A DNA stretch of 64,000 nucleotides, from assembly GCF_005795905.1 (NCBI RefSeq), contig NZ_VAWE01000001.1, forward strand, positions 4,639,001 through 4,703,000. The letters are read 5' to 3'. The notes under the pieces are model-generated. The model was not told the DNA's origin. It saw only the letters and a list, made by a program, of their open reading frames with translations, and searched no databases. Below are positions 42,341 to 50,760 of this stretch, piece by piece. A program made the position numbers and the translations under genes. Numbering within the stretch: position 1 is the stretch's first letter; the number at the start of each line of letters is the position of its first letter. This stretch comes from Streptomyces marianii (GTDB taxonomy: Bacteria > Actinomycetota > Actinomycetes > Streptomycetales > Streptomycetaceae).

Positions 42341-42910
42341 CTACGGGTGGGCGTTGTCGCTGAGCCAGGCCAGGACCTGGTCGGCGTGCTTGTCCGGCGG
42401 GAAGACCGGGTAGAAAGCGTGCTCGATCACGTTGTCCTTGATGATCAGCGTAAGTCGCTTGTACAACGTCAGCCCGCCGGCGGTGAACGTGGGAAGGTCC
42501 AGTGCCTGGGCCAGGCTCCGCGCGGGGTCGGACAGCATCCGGAACGGCAAGTGGAGCCGCCCGGTGACCTCACGCTGGTATTCGCTGTCCTGGCTGGAGA
42601 GGCCGTACACCTGGGCCGCGCCGGCCGCGAGCAGGTCCTGGTGGTGGTCGCGGAAGCCGCACGTCTCGGAGGTGCAACCACGTGCGCCGGGGATGGAGTC
42701 CCAGCCTTCGGGCAGATCGGTGCCGGGGCGGCCCGTCAGCGGGTAGATGTAGAGCACCGTGCGACCCGGGCCCAGCGCGTCAAGGCGGACCGTCGCGCCG
42801 TCGGTGGCGTGGAGCTCCAGATGCGGCATTCTCGCACCGGACAAGTGGGCGGCAGCGCCGTCGTCCTCGGGAACGGGCAGGTCGGCAGGCAGGCTCGTGT
42901 AGTCGGTCAT
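42341..42910 (-). CDS. Peroxiredoxin (AhpC/TSA, PrxQ-like)
   Basis: 189 residues. A thioredoxin-fold core has TVLYIYPLTGRPGTDLPEGWDSIPGARGCTSETCGFRDHH. The usual PxxxTxxC loop is altered, and the Cys pair (GC-TSET-CG) sits after a longer loop, as in a PrxQ-like subgroup whose resolving Cys is five residues after the peroxidatic one. AAQVYGLSSQDSEYQREV and FRMLSDPARSLAQAL match the family. It is predicted to reduce peroxides with thioredoxin in the cytoplasm. It is monocistronic. The 42117-42340 gap has no gene. Confidence 0.88.
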   Translation of the reverse strand: MTDYTSLPADLPVPEDDGAAAHLSGARMPHLELHATDGATVRLDALGPGRTVLYIYPLTGRPGTDLPEGWDSIPGARGCTSETCGFRDHHQDLLAAGAAQVYGLSSQDSEYQREVTGRLHLPFRMLSDPARSLAQALDLPTFTAGGLTLYKRLTLIIKDNVIEHAFYPVFPPDKHADQVLAWLSDNAHP

Positions 42911-42966
42911 CGGTTCCTCTCCTTCGGCAGCCGGTGAGAGGCGGCTGTTGCGACACCATTCCGATC

Positions 42967-43503
42967 ATGGTCGATCTCAGCGCCAACCACGGTTCGGCTC
43001 GGCTGCACTTGATCGACGGTCTGCCGCTGCTGCGGCCGGACGAGCAGGTCTTCGAAGCGATGAGCGCTCGTTCTCCTCTACGCGCAACCCGTCACCCGCA
43101 TCGTCCGCCTCACTGTCGACGACGTCATCGACGATGGGGCCGCCGTCACCGTCCGGCTGGAAGCTCCTCCGTCCCCGCTTCCGGAGCCCGTCGCCGGCCT
43201 CATGCGGACCTGTATCCAGTCCTGCCGGCACCTGCCCTACGCCAGTAGCAGAAGCTCACAGTGGCTCTTCCCCGGCCGCCGGCCCGGACAGCCGATGAAT
43301 CCGGTCAGCCTCCAAGCCCACCTGCGGGAGATCGGCGTCCCACCGCAGCGTGGCGGGACCTCCGCGATCCGCCAACTCGTCCTCCAAGCCCCGGCCCCCG
43401 TCATCGCGAAGGCCCTCGCTACCACGACAAGACCGTCACCCGCCCGGTCACCGAGGCCGGCGGAACCTGGAGCCGGTACGCCCCCGGCGATCGCACACGC
43501 TGA
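42967..43503 (+). pseudogene. Relic of a tyrosine-recombinase/integrase-like gene with two frameshifts
   Basis: Parts read in three frames: VDLSANHGSARLHLIDGLPLL; then LVLLYAQPVTRIVRLTVDDVI and QWLFPGRRPGQPMNPVSLQAHLREIGVP, AIRQLVLQAPAPVIAKAL; then YHDKTVTRPVTEAGGTWSRYA before a stop. Joining them needs corrections near 43062 and near 43427 (two bases missing at ALG-YH). The blocks are those of the C-terminal part of a large family of integrase-like proteins in Streptomyces. The N-terminal part is absent. Confidence 0.75.
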
Positions 43504-43553
43504 CACCGGGTTCGGCTTCACCGAGGATACGTGCCGGCCGACCCCACCGCCCT

Positions 43554-44279
43554 TCATTCCGCGGCCGGACCTGCTTTTCGGAAGGTCCTCCAGTACTGGC
43601 GTCGCTTCTCGTCCCGCACCACGACGCCGAGACGGGCCAGTTCCCCACGGAGTTCCCAAACGTCCTCGTGGGAGGGCCCCTTCTTCTCCAGCGACTCCTG
43701 GCGGGCCTTGAGGAGGGCGTTCGCGCCCTCCGGGAGGCCGGGAGCCCCCGGGACCCAGCGGCGGAATTCACCCTGGTGCGGATCGACGTCCGCCCACGCA
43801 TAGCCGTGCTCGGTGAAGGCGTCCGCAACGCGGCCGGTGTCCAGGTCGCACTCCTGTCGAGTGAGTTCGCCACCGTCGTGGCCGAGCAGGACGAGTTGCT
43901 TGCCGTCCCGGAACACCGTGGCGATGACATCGCGCGGGAACTCCCGTTCCCGTCCCTTGCTTGTGAGCACAACGCACTCACCCGACAGGCGAATCACCAA
44001 CTGCTCGTGCTGGGCGACAAGTCCGAGGACCAGCCCTGCCACCGCGCCCGCGGCGGGCAGCGTCGGGGCGGGGGCGGAGGCAACCAACTCGGCCGGTCCC
44101 TGCAGCGGTGCCCAGGGCAGTGTCACCAGCCAGTCGGCCAGGAAGTCGACGAGCCAGCCGACACCCACCCCCACCAGCACGAGAACGGCGTAAACGCACA
44201 CGGTGCTCAAAGCCGTCTGTCGGAGCACGGTGAGTCGACTCACCTGCGGCTCCCGCCCCGTTTCCTTGGTCATGTCCAT
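43554..44279 (-). CDS. YqeB-like membrane protein
   Basis: 241 residues. Two TM segments (TALSTVCVYAVLVLVGVGVGWLV and TLPAAGAVAGLVLGLV) are followed by a cytoplasmic domain with LVIRLSGECVVLTSKGREREFPRDVIATVFRDGKQLVLLGHDGGEL and a basic, charged C-terminus. The ECVVL...REFPRD...FRDGKQLVLLG pattern is what I recall for YqeB-family proteins, whose function is unknown. It diverges from a TetR gene across a palindromic operator and is the probable target of that regulator. Confidence 0.72.
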   Translation of the reverse strand: MDMTKETGREPQVSRLTVLRQTALSTVCVYAVLVLVGVGVGWLVDFLADWLVTLPWAPLQGPAELVASAPAPTLPAAGAVAGLVLGLVAQHEQLVIRLSGECVVLTSKGREREFPRDVIATVFRDGKQLVLLGHDGGELTRQECDLDTGRVADAFTEHGYAWADVDPHQGEFRRWVPGAPGLPEGANALLKARQESLEKKGPSHEDVWELRGELARLGVVVRDEKRRQYWRTFRKAGPAAE

Positions 44280-44303
44280 GTCCCCCCTCGCCTCCGGTGC
44301 TGC

Positions 44304-44337
44304 GTAATAATAGACCGAGCACTCGGTCTATTATTAC
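44304..44337. promoter_or_regulatory. 34-bp palindromic operator between YqeB-like and TetR genes
   Basis: Two perfect 16-bp arms (GTAATAATAGACCGAG and its complement) flank a CA centre. The inner AGACCGAG-CA-CTCGGTCT part is a typical TetR-type operator and the outer part is A/T-rich, matching a promoter -10 region. The position suggests TetR represses both divergent genes. Confidence 0.85.
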
Positions 44338-44380
44338 CCGTCCGAGACCGGAGTCGAGAGTTGACCGGAAAGAGGCCCCG

Positions 44381-45007
44381 ATGAGGACAGTCGACCCGGC
44401 CAGGCACCAGGCGCGGCGCCGGCACATCATCAACGCCGCGGCCGAACTCTTCGCCGCCAAAGGGTTCGAACGCACCACCACGGCGGAGATCTGCAAGGCC
44501 GCCGGCATGAGCGCGGGCAACCTGTTCCACTACTTCCCCAACAAGCGCGCGATCTTCCACGCCGTCCTCGAGGACGACGAGCACGACGGCGCCACCAAGG
44601 CCGAGCGTTTCGCCGCCGCCCGCACCGCCGACGACCCGTGGACCGCCCTCCTCGAGACCGTGGACCTTCTCGCCGCCCCCGCCGCGGAGCCGCTGGTCCC
44701 CGCCCTCGTCATGGAGGCGATGATCCAGGCCTACCGCGACCCCGAGCTCGAAGCACTGCTCAGCCGCGACAACGACGAGGAACGGTCCACCATCACCGCC
44801 CTGCTGCACAATGCGGCCGTGGCAGGCCAGATCGACCCCGCCCTGGACCCGGACGACACCGCGGCATGGGTCATGGCCCTCATCGCCGCCCTCTACACCA
44901 GCGCCGCCACCGACCCCACCTTCAGCCCGGCCGACCAGCTCCCCACCCTGCGCCTGATCCTCCACCGCTTCCTACGGCCCAACACCCACCAGAAGCCGGA
45001 GCGGTGA
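44381..45007 (+). CDS. TetR-family transcriptional regulator
   Basis: 208 residues. The N-terminal TetR helix-turn-helix is ARRRHIINAAAELFAAKGFERTTTAEICKAAGMSAGNLFHYFPNKRAIFHAVL. A ligand-binding helical domain follows, with LLETVDLLAAPAAEPLVPALVMEAMIQAYRDPELEALL. The start ATG is preceded by GGAAAGAGGCCCCG. It probably autoregulates and controls the YqeB-like gene through the 44304-44337 palindrome. The ligand is unknown. Confidence 0.93.
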   Translation: MRTVDPARHQARRRHIINAAAELFAAKGFERTTTAEICKAAGMSAGNLFHYFPNKRAIFHAVLEDDEHDGATKAERFAAARTADDPWTALLETVDLLAAPAAEPLVPALVMEAMIQAYRDPELEALLSRDNDEERSTITALLHNAAVAGQIDPALDPDDTAAWVMALIAALYTSAATDPTFSPADQLPTLRLILHRFLRPNTHQKPER

Positions 45008-45109
45008 ACGGGCACCCATAGGACCCAATACGGCGACAGGCACACAGGGTGATCTTCCGGCCGTGTCAGCGGCGAATACGCGACAGGGGGCGTGCCGTGC
45101 TGTGTGCGG

Positions 45110-46318
45110 TCAGCCGACGCAGCCGGACACGGCATTGGCGGGGCCGCAGTTGTTGGGGTCGTTGTCCTTCACACGGGTCCGGTTGAGGGTGACGTCGCCC
45201 GCGGTTTCGTAGATGCCGCCACCGTTCGAAGCCTGGTTCTTCGTGACGGTGCTGTCGGTCAGGACGGTGTTGCCGGCGCTGTTGAGAACGCCGCCGCCCG
45301 GCGCGGCCGCGCCGGTGGTCTCGTTGCCGGTGATGTCGCTCGACTCGACGGTGGCTTCGCCGTTGTTCCAGAGACCGCCGCCCCCGGTGGTGGCGGTGTT
45401 GTCCTTGATCACACTGTGGCCGATCCACGCGTTGCCGGTGTTGTGGATCCCGCCGCTCGCCGCGGTGTTCTTGTTGATGCTGCTGCGACCGACGACCAGG
45501 GTGCCGGCGTTCCGGATGCCCCCGCCGTTTCCACTCGCCCTGTTGCCGGTGACGCTGGTGAACCGGATGTGCGCCGTCCCGTTGTTGTAGATACCGCCGC
45601 CGTCACCTTCGGCTTCGTTCTTGCCCACGGTGCTGTGGGCGGTGGTCACATAGCCGCTCTCGGAGGCCACGCCGCCTCCGTCGTCCGCCGCCCTGTTTCC
45701 GCTGACGGCGCTGGAGTCGATGGACACCACGCCGCCGGTCGTGTGGATGCCGCCTCCGTCGCCTCCGGCGCCCACCACGTTGTCCGCGGCGTTCTTCTCC
45801 ACCTTGCTGTCGCGGAGGATCACCCGCCCACCGACGTTCGCCACCGCCCCGCCATTGCCTTCGGCCCGGTTGCGAGTGAGCGTGACGGACTTGAGGAGCA
45901 GGGTCCGGCCGTCCCCGACGAGGACGGCACCGCCGTCACCGTTGACGTGGCCGTTGCGGACGGTCAGGTCGTCGAGCGTGAGAAAGCCGGCTGGGGCCGC
46001 GACCTCGACGATGCGGAACAGTGGTGTACCGGGTGCGCTCGAACGTTCGATGCTCGTGCCCTTGCCTCCGTGCAGGGTGATGGGCCGGGTGATGTCCGGG
46101 AGGGCCGAAGTGAGGACGTACGGGCAGTCGCGAGCCAGTTCGATCGTGCCGCCGCCCTTCCCGTTGGTGTCAGTGATCGCGTTCGTCAGGGCGTCGGCGT
46201 TGCAGGCGATGCGGTTGTTCTCGTGGCCGGGGTTGGCGGAGGCGGCCTGGACCGGGGTCATCGGTACGACGGCCAGGGCCAGGGCGACGGCGCCGCCCGC
46301 ACTCGCGACGAATCTCAT
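45110..46318 (-). CDS. Secreted right-handed beta-helix protein
   Basis: 402 residues. The signal peptide is MRFVASAGGAVALALAVVPMTPVQAASA. A long parallel beta-helix follows, of about 22-residue coils rich in Gly-Gly-(G/A)-(I/V) and Asn: GNGGAVANVGGRVILRDSKV, GDGGGIHTTGGVVSIDSSAV, ADDGGGVASESGYVTTAHST, and so on, ending with a Cys pair (NNCGPANAVSGCVG) that could cap the helix. The pattern resembles polymorphic-outer-membrane/chlamydial-type repeats and pectate-lyase-like folds. It is probably extracellular and possibly carbohydrate-acting, although no catalytic signature is evident. Confidence 0.85.
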   Translation of the reverse strand: MRFVASAGGAVALALAVVPMTPVQAASANPGHENNRIACNADALTNAITDTNGKGGGTIELARDCPYVLTSALPDITRPITLHGGKGTSIERSSAPGTPLFRIVEVAAPAGFLTLDDLTVRNGHVNGDGGAVLVGDGRTLLLKSVTLTRNRAEGNGGAVANVGGRVILRDSKVEKNAADNVVGAGGDGGGIHTTGGVVSIDSSAVSGNRAADDGGGVASESGYVTTAHSTVGKNEAEGDGGGIYNNGTAHIRFTSVTGNRASGNGGGIRNAGTLVVGRSSINKNTAASGGIHNTGNAWIGHSVIKDNTATTGGGGLWNNGEATVESSDITGNETTGAAAPGGGVLNSAGNTVLTDSTVTKNQASNGGGIYETAGDVTLNRTRVKDNDPNNCGPANAVSGCVG

Positions 46319-46485
46319 TGGGCGCTCCAGGAGAAGACTGACGGGGCTTTACCTCCCCCTGAGCGACCCTCGCCCCGGCGCCGTGCGCCGGCAACCGAGG
46401 TGCCCGCCATCCGGCGCAACCCGGAGCAACACGGCGCACCCCGGAGCGGCGCGTCGGGCGGGAGCGGACGGACCGTCCCCTTGCG

Positions 46486-47784
46486 TCAGGCCGTGCCGCA
46501 GCGCGTCGCGCCGGCGTCGCGGCTCGCCGCGGACGAGACGACCACGCGGCGCCTCCCGGGCGCCGCGTCCGCCCCGCGGCGCTCGAACCGCAGGGCCACG
46601 GCGACGAGCCCGAGGGCGACGGCGGTCATCGCCGCGCCCGCCCACGCCGTGGCGGCGAAGCCGAGGCCGGCGTCGATGACCGTGCCGCCGAGCCAGGGGC
46701 CGCTGGTGTTGCCCAGGTTGAACGCGGCGGTGGTGGTCGCGGCGGCCAGCGTGGGGGCCGCTCCCGCGACGTTGAACATCCGGGCGTTCAGGGCGGGGGC
46801 GGTGAAGAACGACGCGACGCCGATGAGGAACGACAGGCCCACCGCCGGCACCGGGGACTCGGCGGTCAGGGCGAGCACCGCCAGCAGTACCGTCGAGGCG
46901 GTGATGCCGCAGAGCATCACGCCGAAGAGGTGCGCGTCGGCGATGCGACCGCCGACCGTCGTGCCGAGCAGTGCGCCGATGCCGAAGAGACCGAGGACGG
47001 TCGGCACCCAGCCGTCGCCGAGTCCGGCGACATCGGTGAGCAGCGGCGCGAGATACGAGAACACGCAGAAGACCCCGCCCGCGGACAGCGCGGTGACCGC
47101 GACGGCGAGCCAGACCTGGCGGTCGCGGTAGATGGTGAGCTCGCGGCGCAGCCGCGGCTTCCCGTCGGGCACGGGGATGGGCGGGATCCTGGTCAGCACG
47201 CCGGCCAGGGCCACCGCGGACGCCGCGCCGACCGCCCAGAACGCCGAGCGCCAGCCGAGGTGCTCGCCCAGGAACGCGCCGGCCGGTACGCCCAGCACGT
47301 TGGCGATCGACAGCCCGCCGATCATCACGGCCATGGCGCGGGCGCGCGCGTCGACGGGCACCATCGCCATCGCCACGGCCGCGCCGACCGCCCAGAACCC
47401 GGCACATGCGAGGGCGCTGACCACCCGGGACACGAACAGGACCTCGTACGTGGGGGCCAGCGCACCCGCGACCTGGCCCAGCCCGAATACCGTGATCAGG
47501 GTGATGAGCGTGGCGCGGCGCGGCAGCCGCAGCGTCGCCACGGCGAGCAGCGGCGCGCCCACGACCATCCCGACGGCGAACGCGGAGATCAGCAGTCCCG
47601 CACGGGGGATCGAGACGCCCATGTCCTCGGCGATGGGCGGCAGCAGCCCGGACAGCATGAACTCGCTGGTGCCGAGTGCGAAGACCGAGAGGCCCAGGAT
47701 GTAGACGGCCAGTGGCATACGGGGGCGCGAGTCGGCGGTTGCGGCGGGCATGACAGTGCGCAACAGCCGGATGACGCCCGTCAT
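46486..47784 (-). CDS. MFS transporter (Cmx/AraJ-type drug or sugar efflux)
   Basis: 432 residues from the ATG at 47784, which overlaps the HD-gene stop (ATGA); MPAATADSRP at 47751 is the alternative. There are twelve TM segments, opening LAVYILGLSVFALGTSEFMLSGLLPPIAEDMGVSIPRAGLLISAFAVGMVVGAPLL, as in chloramphenicol exporters and AraJ-like sugar efflux proteins. The inter-helix 2-3 motif is RLPRRATLI. It is predicted to expel a small hydrophobic compound by proton antiport. Translational coupling with an HD hydrolase is unusual. Confidence 0.88.
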   Translation of the reverse strand: MTGVIRLLRTVMPAATADSRPRMPLAVYILGLSVFALGTSEFMLSGLLPPIAEDMGVSIPRAGLLISAFAVGMVVGAPLLAVATLRLPRRATLITLITVFGLGQVAGALAPTYEVLFVSRVVSALACAGFWAVGAAVAMAMVPVDARARAMAVMIGGLSIANVLGVPAGAFLGEHLGWRSAFWAVGAASAVALAGVLTRIPPIPVPDGKPRLRRELTIYRDRQVWLAVAVTALSAGGVFCVFSYLAPLLTDVAGLGDGWVPTVLGLFGIGALLGTTVGGRIADAHLFGVMLCGITASTVLLAVLALTAESPVPAVGLSFLIGVASFFTAPALNARMFNVAGAAPTLAAATTTAAFNLGNTSGPWLGGTVIDAGLGFAATAWAGAAMTAVALGLVAVALRFERRGADAAPGRRRVVVSSAASRDAGATRCGTA

Positions 47785-48479
47785 TCCCGGGTTCCGGAAC
47801 CATCCGCGTGGTGAACGAGGCGCCGCAACTCCGCCGTCGCGTTGCGCCGTGCCGCCTCCTCCCACTCCCGCTGTCCGTACGGGGTGCGGAACAGTCTCGG
47901 CAGCCCGAGGAGATGGCGCAGGACGTCGGCCCGGCCCGCGCGGAAGGCGTCGTCAGGGACGAAGCCGTACTCCTCGCGCACGGCGGCGGCGTACCTCTCG
48001 TACGCGTCCGGCGGCGAGGCGAGGACCGCCAGGTCGGCGTCGCAGAGGACCTTGCCGTTGGCGTCGTCGTCCTGTGCCGTGTGGGTACGGGTGAGCAGCA
48101 CCAGCCGGGACACCTCCTCGACGCCTGCCCGGCCGACGCCCAGTTCGGGCAGGGCGCGCTCGGCGAGGCGGGCACTGCGCTCCTCGTTGGTGGAGCGCTC
48201 CGGCAGGTACACCGCGTCGTGGAACCAGGCCGCGAGGCGTACGAGGTCGATGTCGTCCGCGTACTCGGCGAGCGTGTCGATGCGTTCCAGGACCGCGACC
48301 AGGTGGTCGGTGGTGTGGTAGCGCCGCTGCGGCTCGGCCCAGCGGCCGAGCAGGTCGTCGGCGTACCGGTCCGGTCCGGGCAGGGAGGCGTCCGTTGCGC
48401 GGTCGGCGACCGCGGCCACGGTGGCGGCCCAGCGTCGGCGGAGTTCGTCATGGGCGGGGTGCTGCGGAGGCGCGGGCAT
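47781..48479 (-). CDS. HD-domain metal-dependent phosphohydrolase-like protein
   Basis: 232 residues from the ATG at 48479 (MPAPPQHPAHDELRRRW). The HD-type residues are RRYHTTDHLVAVLERI, LAAWFHDAVYLPERSTNEERSA, and VSRLVLLTRTHTAQDDDANGKVLCDADLAVLA, giving the H...HD...D pattern. These predicted phosphohydrolases are widespread and uncharacterised. The gene is first in an operon with the MFS transporter. Confidence 0.88.
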   Translation of the reverse strand: MPAPPQHPAHDELRRRWAATVAAVADRATDASLPGPDRYADDLLGRWAEPQRRYHTTDHLVAVLERIDTLAEYADDIDLVRLAAWFHDAVYLPERSTNEERSARLAERALPELGVGRAGVEEVSRLVLLTRTHTAQDDDANGKVLCDADLAVLASPPDAYERYAAAVREEYGFVPDDAFRAGRADVLRHLLGLPRLFRTPYGQREWEEAARRNATAELRRLVHHADGSGTRE

Positions 48480-48730
48480 GGCCACATTGTCCAGCCGGCC
48501 GGTGACCGGCAGGTGCCGGGGCGCTCCTCGCGGGCGGCCACGCATCGTCCCGGGGCCTGCGGAGTCCTCCCCGACCTCCGGATCGGTCCTCATCGTTCTC
48601 GGCGTCTGCGGCTCCGCCCGGCATCGGTCGGTCCCGCCGTCCAGGGCCGGTCAGGGTGCTGGCATAACAGTCATATCAGGTGATAATGGATAGCGCCTGT
48701 GTCTCATCCCTCTGTGCGGAGGCGGACACC

Positions 48731-49105
48731 ATGAACGCAGCGGTCACAGCGCAGAGCCTGCCGAAGACGGAGCTCGCGGCCCAGATCCTGGCCGCGATCG
48801 GCCCCCTGACCTTCGGGGTCATTCTCATCGTCCTCCTGGGTGGCGCCATGTGGTGGGACGGGCGGCGGCGGGCCCGGCTGCGCGTCCCGACTCCCGATGA
48901 GCAGCCCAAGCCGGCCGACCACCGCGAGCACATCGAGGAGGTCAGGGAAGGGGATGACGACGCCTTCCCCGACGACGGCAGCCGGCTCCTGCCCTACAAC
49001 ATGAAGACCCACACGTCGCACACCACGGGCAAGGGGCCCGAGGCCCGGCCGCAGCACGGCAGCCGCAGCGGCGGGGCTTTCGGGAGCGGCAGCCTGGGCG
49101 GCTGA
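48731..49105 (+). CDS. DUF6479 single-pass membrane protein
   Basis: 124 residues from MNAAVTAQSLPKTEL. One TM segment (IGPLTFGVILIVLLGGAMWW) is followed by a basic patch (DGRRRARLRVPTPDEQPK), an acidic stretch (REHIEEVREGDDDAFPDDG) and a Gly/Ser/His-rich tail. This is the Streptomyces DUF6479 layout. An AT-richer zone (ATATCAGGTGATAATGG, about 48675-48691) upstream may be its promoter. Function unknown. Confidence 0.8.
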   Translation: MNAAVTAQSLPKTELAAQILAAIGPLTFGVILIVLLGGAMWWDGRRRARLRVPTPDEQPKPADHREHIEEVREGDDDAFPDDGSRLLPYNMKTHTSHTTGKGPEARPQHGSRSGGAFGSGSLGG

Positions 49106-49241
49106 GTCCCGGGTGCGCGCGAGTGGCGCGTCGCGGGGCCCGGTGGGTGAAGGGCGCGGTGGCCGAGAAGTGTGTTCGGGGTGGGGTGTGCGCCCGGGCT
49201 CCGGTGCGTGGTGCGAGAGCGCGGACTAGGCTGACTCCGTT

Positions 49242-49257
49242 ATTGGACTAGACCTGT
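49242..49257. promoter_or_regulatory. dre (DasR) box upstream of the cutC-like gene
   Basis: ATTGGACTAGACCTGT matches ACTGGTCTAGACCAGT in 13 of 16 positions, including the whole CTAGACC core. It ends 28 bp before the ATG at 49285. Confidence 0.7.
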
Positions 49258-49284
49258 ATGGCGTCTACTGGCGGAGGATGAGCC

Positions 49285-49974
49285 ATGAGCAACCGAGCAC
49301 TCCTGGAGGTGATCGCCCTCGACGCGCGGGACGCGGTCGCCGCGCAGGCCGGGGGAGCGGACCGCCTCGAGCTGGTCAGCGACATGGCGGCGGACGGGCT
49401 CACCCCGTCCCGGGAGACCTTCGGCCGCATCCGGGCGGCGGTGGACGTACCGCTGCGGGTGATGCTCCGGCTCGCGGTCGGTTTCGGTGCGGGCGACGCC
49501 GACGCGCTCGTCGGGGCGGCGCGGGGGCTGCGGGGGGAAGGCGCGGAGGAGTTCGTGCTCGGCTTCCTCGACGAGCACGGCGACCCCGACCTCGTCACCG
49601 TCGAACGGCTGGTCGCCGAGACCGAGGGCTGCCGGTGGACGTTCCACCGCGCGATCGACCGCGCCGCGGACCGCGACGCCCTGCGCAAGCAGCTCGCCGA
49701 CCTGCCCGGACTCGACACGTATCTCACCGCGGGCAGCGCGGAGGGCGTCGACGCGGGGCTGCCGGTGCTGCTGGCGGAGGCCGCGAGGCGGGACGAGCCC
49801 GGTTACGAGCCGAGGATGATGATCGGCGGCGGTCTCCGCCTCGACCACCTCCCGGTTCTCCGTGCGGCCGGCCTGGACGCGTTCCACATCGGCGGCGCGG
49901 CTCGGCCCGCCGGCTGGCAGGCTCCGGTGGACGAGGCGACGGTACGCGAATGGCGCGAGGCGGTGGACGGCTAG
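49285..49974 (+). CDS. cutC: CutC-family TIM-barrel protein
   Basis: 229 residues. LLEVIALDARDAVAAQAGGADRLELVSDMAADGLTPSRE is the conserved CutC opening. VPLRVMLRLAVGFGAGD, EEFVLGFLDEHGDPDL, CRWTFHRAIDRAADRDALRKQLADL and IGGGLRLDHLPVLRAAGLDAFHIGGAAR follow. The family is named for copper homeostasis, but the link is weak and a TIM-barrel enzyme acting on a sugar derivative is plausible. The dre box upstream suggests control by DasR and so a link to aminosugars. The start has GGAGGATGAGCC. Its TAG stop is part of a CTAG at a MITE junction. Confidence 0.88.
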   Translation: MSNRALLEVIALDARDAVAAQAGGADRLELVSDMAADGLTPSRETFGRIRAAVDVPLRVMLRLAVGFGAGDADALVGAARGLRGEGAEEFVLGFLDEHGDPDLVTVERLVAETEGCRWTFHRAIDRAADRDALRKQLADLPGLDTYLTAGSAEGVDAGLPVLLAEAARRDEPGYEPRMMIGGGLRLDHLPVLRAAGLDAFHIGGAARPAGWQAPVDEATVREWREAVDG

Positions 49975-50143
49975 TGCCGTACTTCGCAGGTCGCCGAAAA
50001 GGTTCGCCGCAGCGGCCTCCGGGCCTCCGATCTCGACCGATCCGGACCGGCACCGGCTCTCGCCGCTACGGTTCCGATCGACGAGTGATCGGCTATGACC
50101 GCTTGATATTCGCGATCGGGTGACCTGCGAAGTACGAGGCTAG
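49971..50143. mobile_element. MITE copy C (different family, about 170 bp)
   Basis: It is flanked by CTAG at 49971-49974 and 50140-50143. The ends are 24-bp inverted repeats with few differences, containing GTACTTCGCAGGTC at the left and GACCTGCGAAGTAC at the right. No coding capacity is seen. It abuts the next MITE, sharing a CTAG. Confidence 0.8.
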
Positions 50144-50403
50144 TGCCGCGTCAGGCGAGGTCTGCCCGTCAAGGAGCGGCGTCCGGTGCGCGGGGCCTCC
50201 CCCGGCCCTCCGGCCGAGGGGGTGGGGTCTGCCCCGGGCCCTCCGGCCGAGGGGGTGGGGTCTCCCCAGGCCCTCCGGGCCGAGGGGAAGATCGCAAGGC
50301 GCCGGATCGACCTCGTGGTGGGCCTACTCGGTTGATCCGGCAACGCCGCGAGTCGCCGCGCCGGGCGCCGCGACGGGGCGAACGTCGCCCGATGCGGCAC
50401 TAG
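50140..50403. mobile_element. MITE copy B (same family as copy A, expanded)
   Basis: It is flanked by CTAG on both sides (50140-50143, 50400-50403). The ends are GTGCCGCGTCAGGC and its near-complement. Reversed, it matches the otsB-otsA MITE (22231-22392) almost base for base, except for a GC-rich insert of about 96 bp made of three copies of a CCCTCCGGCCGAGGGGG-containing unit. The following 50404-50760 stretch has no gene and ends with a terminator palindrome. Confidence 0.85.
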
Positions 50404-50622
50404 TCCGGCCCGTCCGCTTCCCGGCCCGTCCGCTTCCCGGTCCGACCGCGGCCTTGGCGCGCGCCGGAAGCCGAGCCACCGCCCGGGAACACGGCGGGCC
50501 GAGGCGCCATCCCGACTCGGGCAGGGGTGTCGCACCTGCCGGAACGAGCCACCGCACGGACCGGGTCGGGTCGCCACAGCCGACGGGCCGAGGGCGCCTC
50601 GGGCTGGGCTGAGGGCTCCGCT

Positions 50623-50650
50623 GTCCCGGCCCTGCGCGCAGGGCCGGGAC
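50623..50650 (-). terminator. Perfect 28-bp palindrome downstream of the HelD gene
   Basis: GTCCCGGCCCTGCG and its exact complement are joined without spacer, 111 bp after the HelD stop. It is a likely transcription terminator. Confidence 0.65.
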
Positions 50651-50760
50651 CGGCCCGGACCCGGGCCGAGGCGCCACCCGGGCAGCGCACGTGCGCCGGT
50701 CCCCGACCCTGTCCCGCTGTCGGCTCCCGCGGGGTCGACTCCCGCAGGCTCCCGCCCGGA

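Noticed and set aside
45092..47131. 679-codon plus-strand frame over the beta-helix gene
   Set aside because: Antisense shadow created by the strong third-position bias of the minus-strand genes at 45110-47784.
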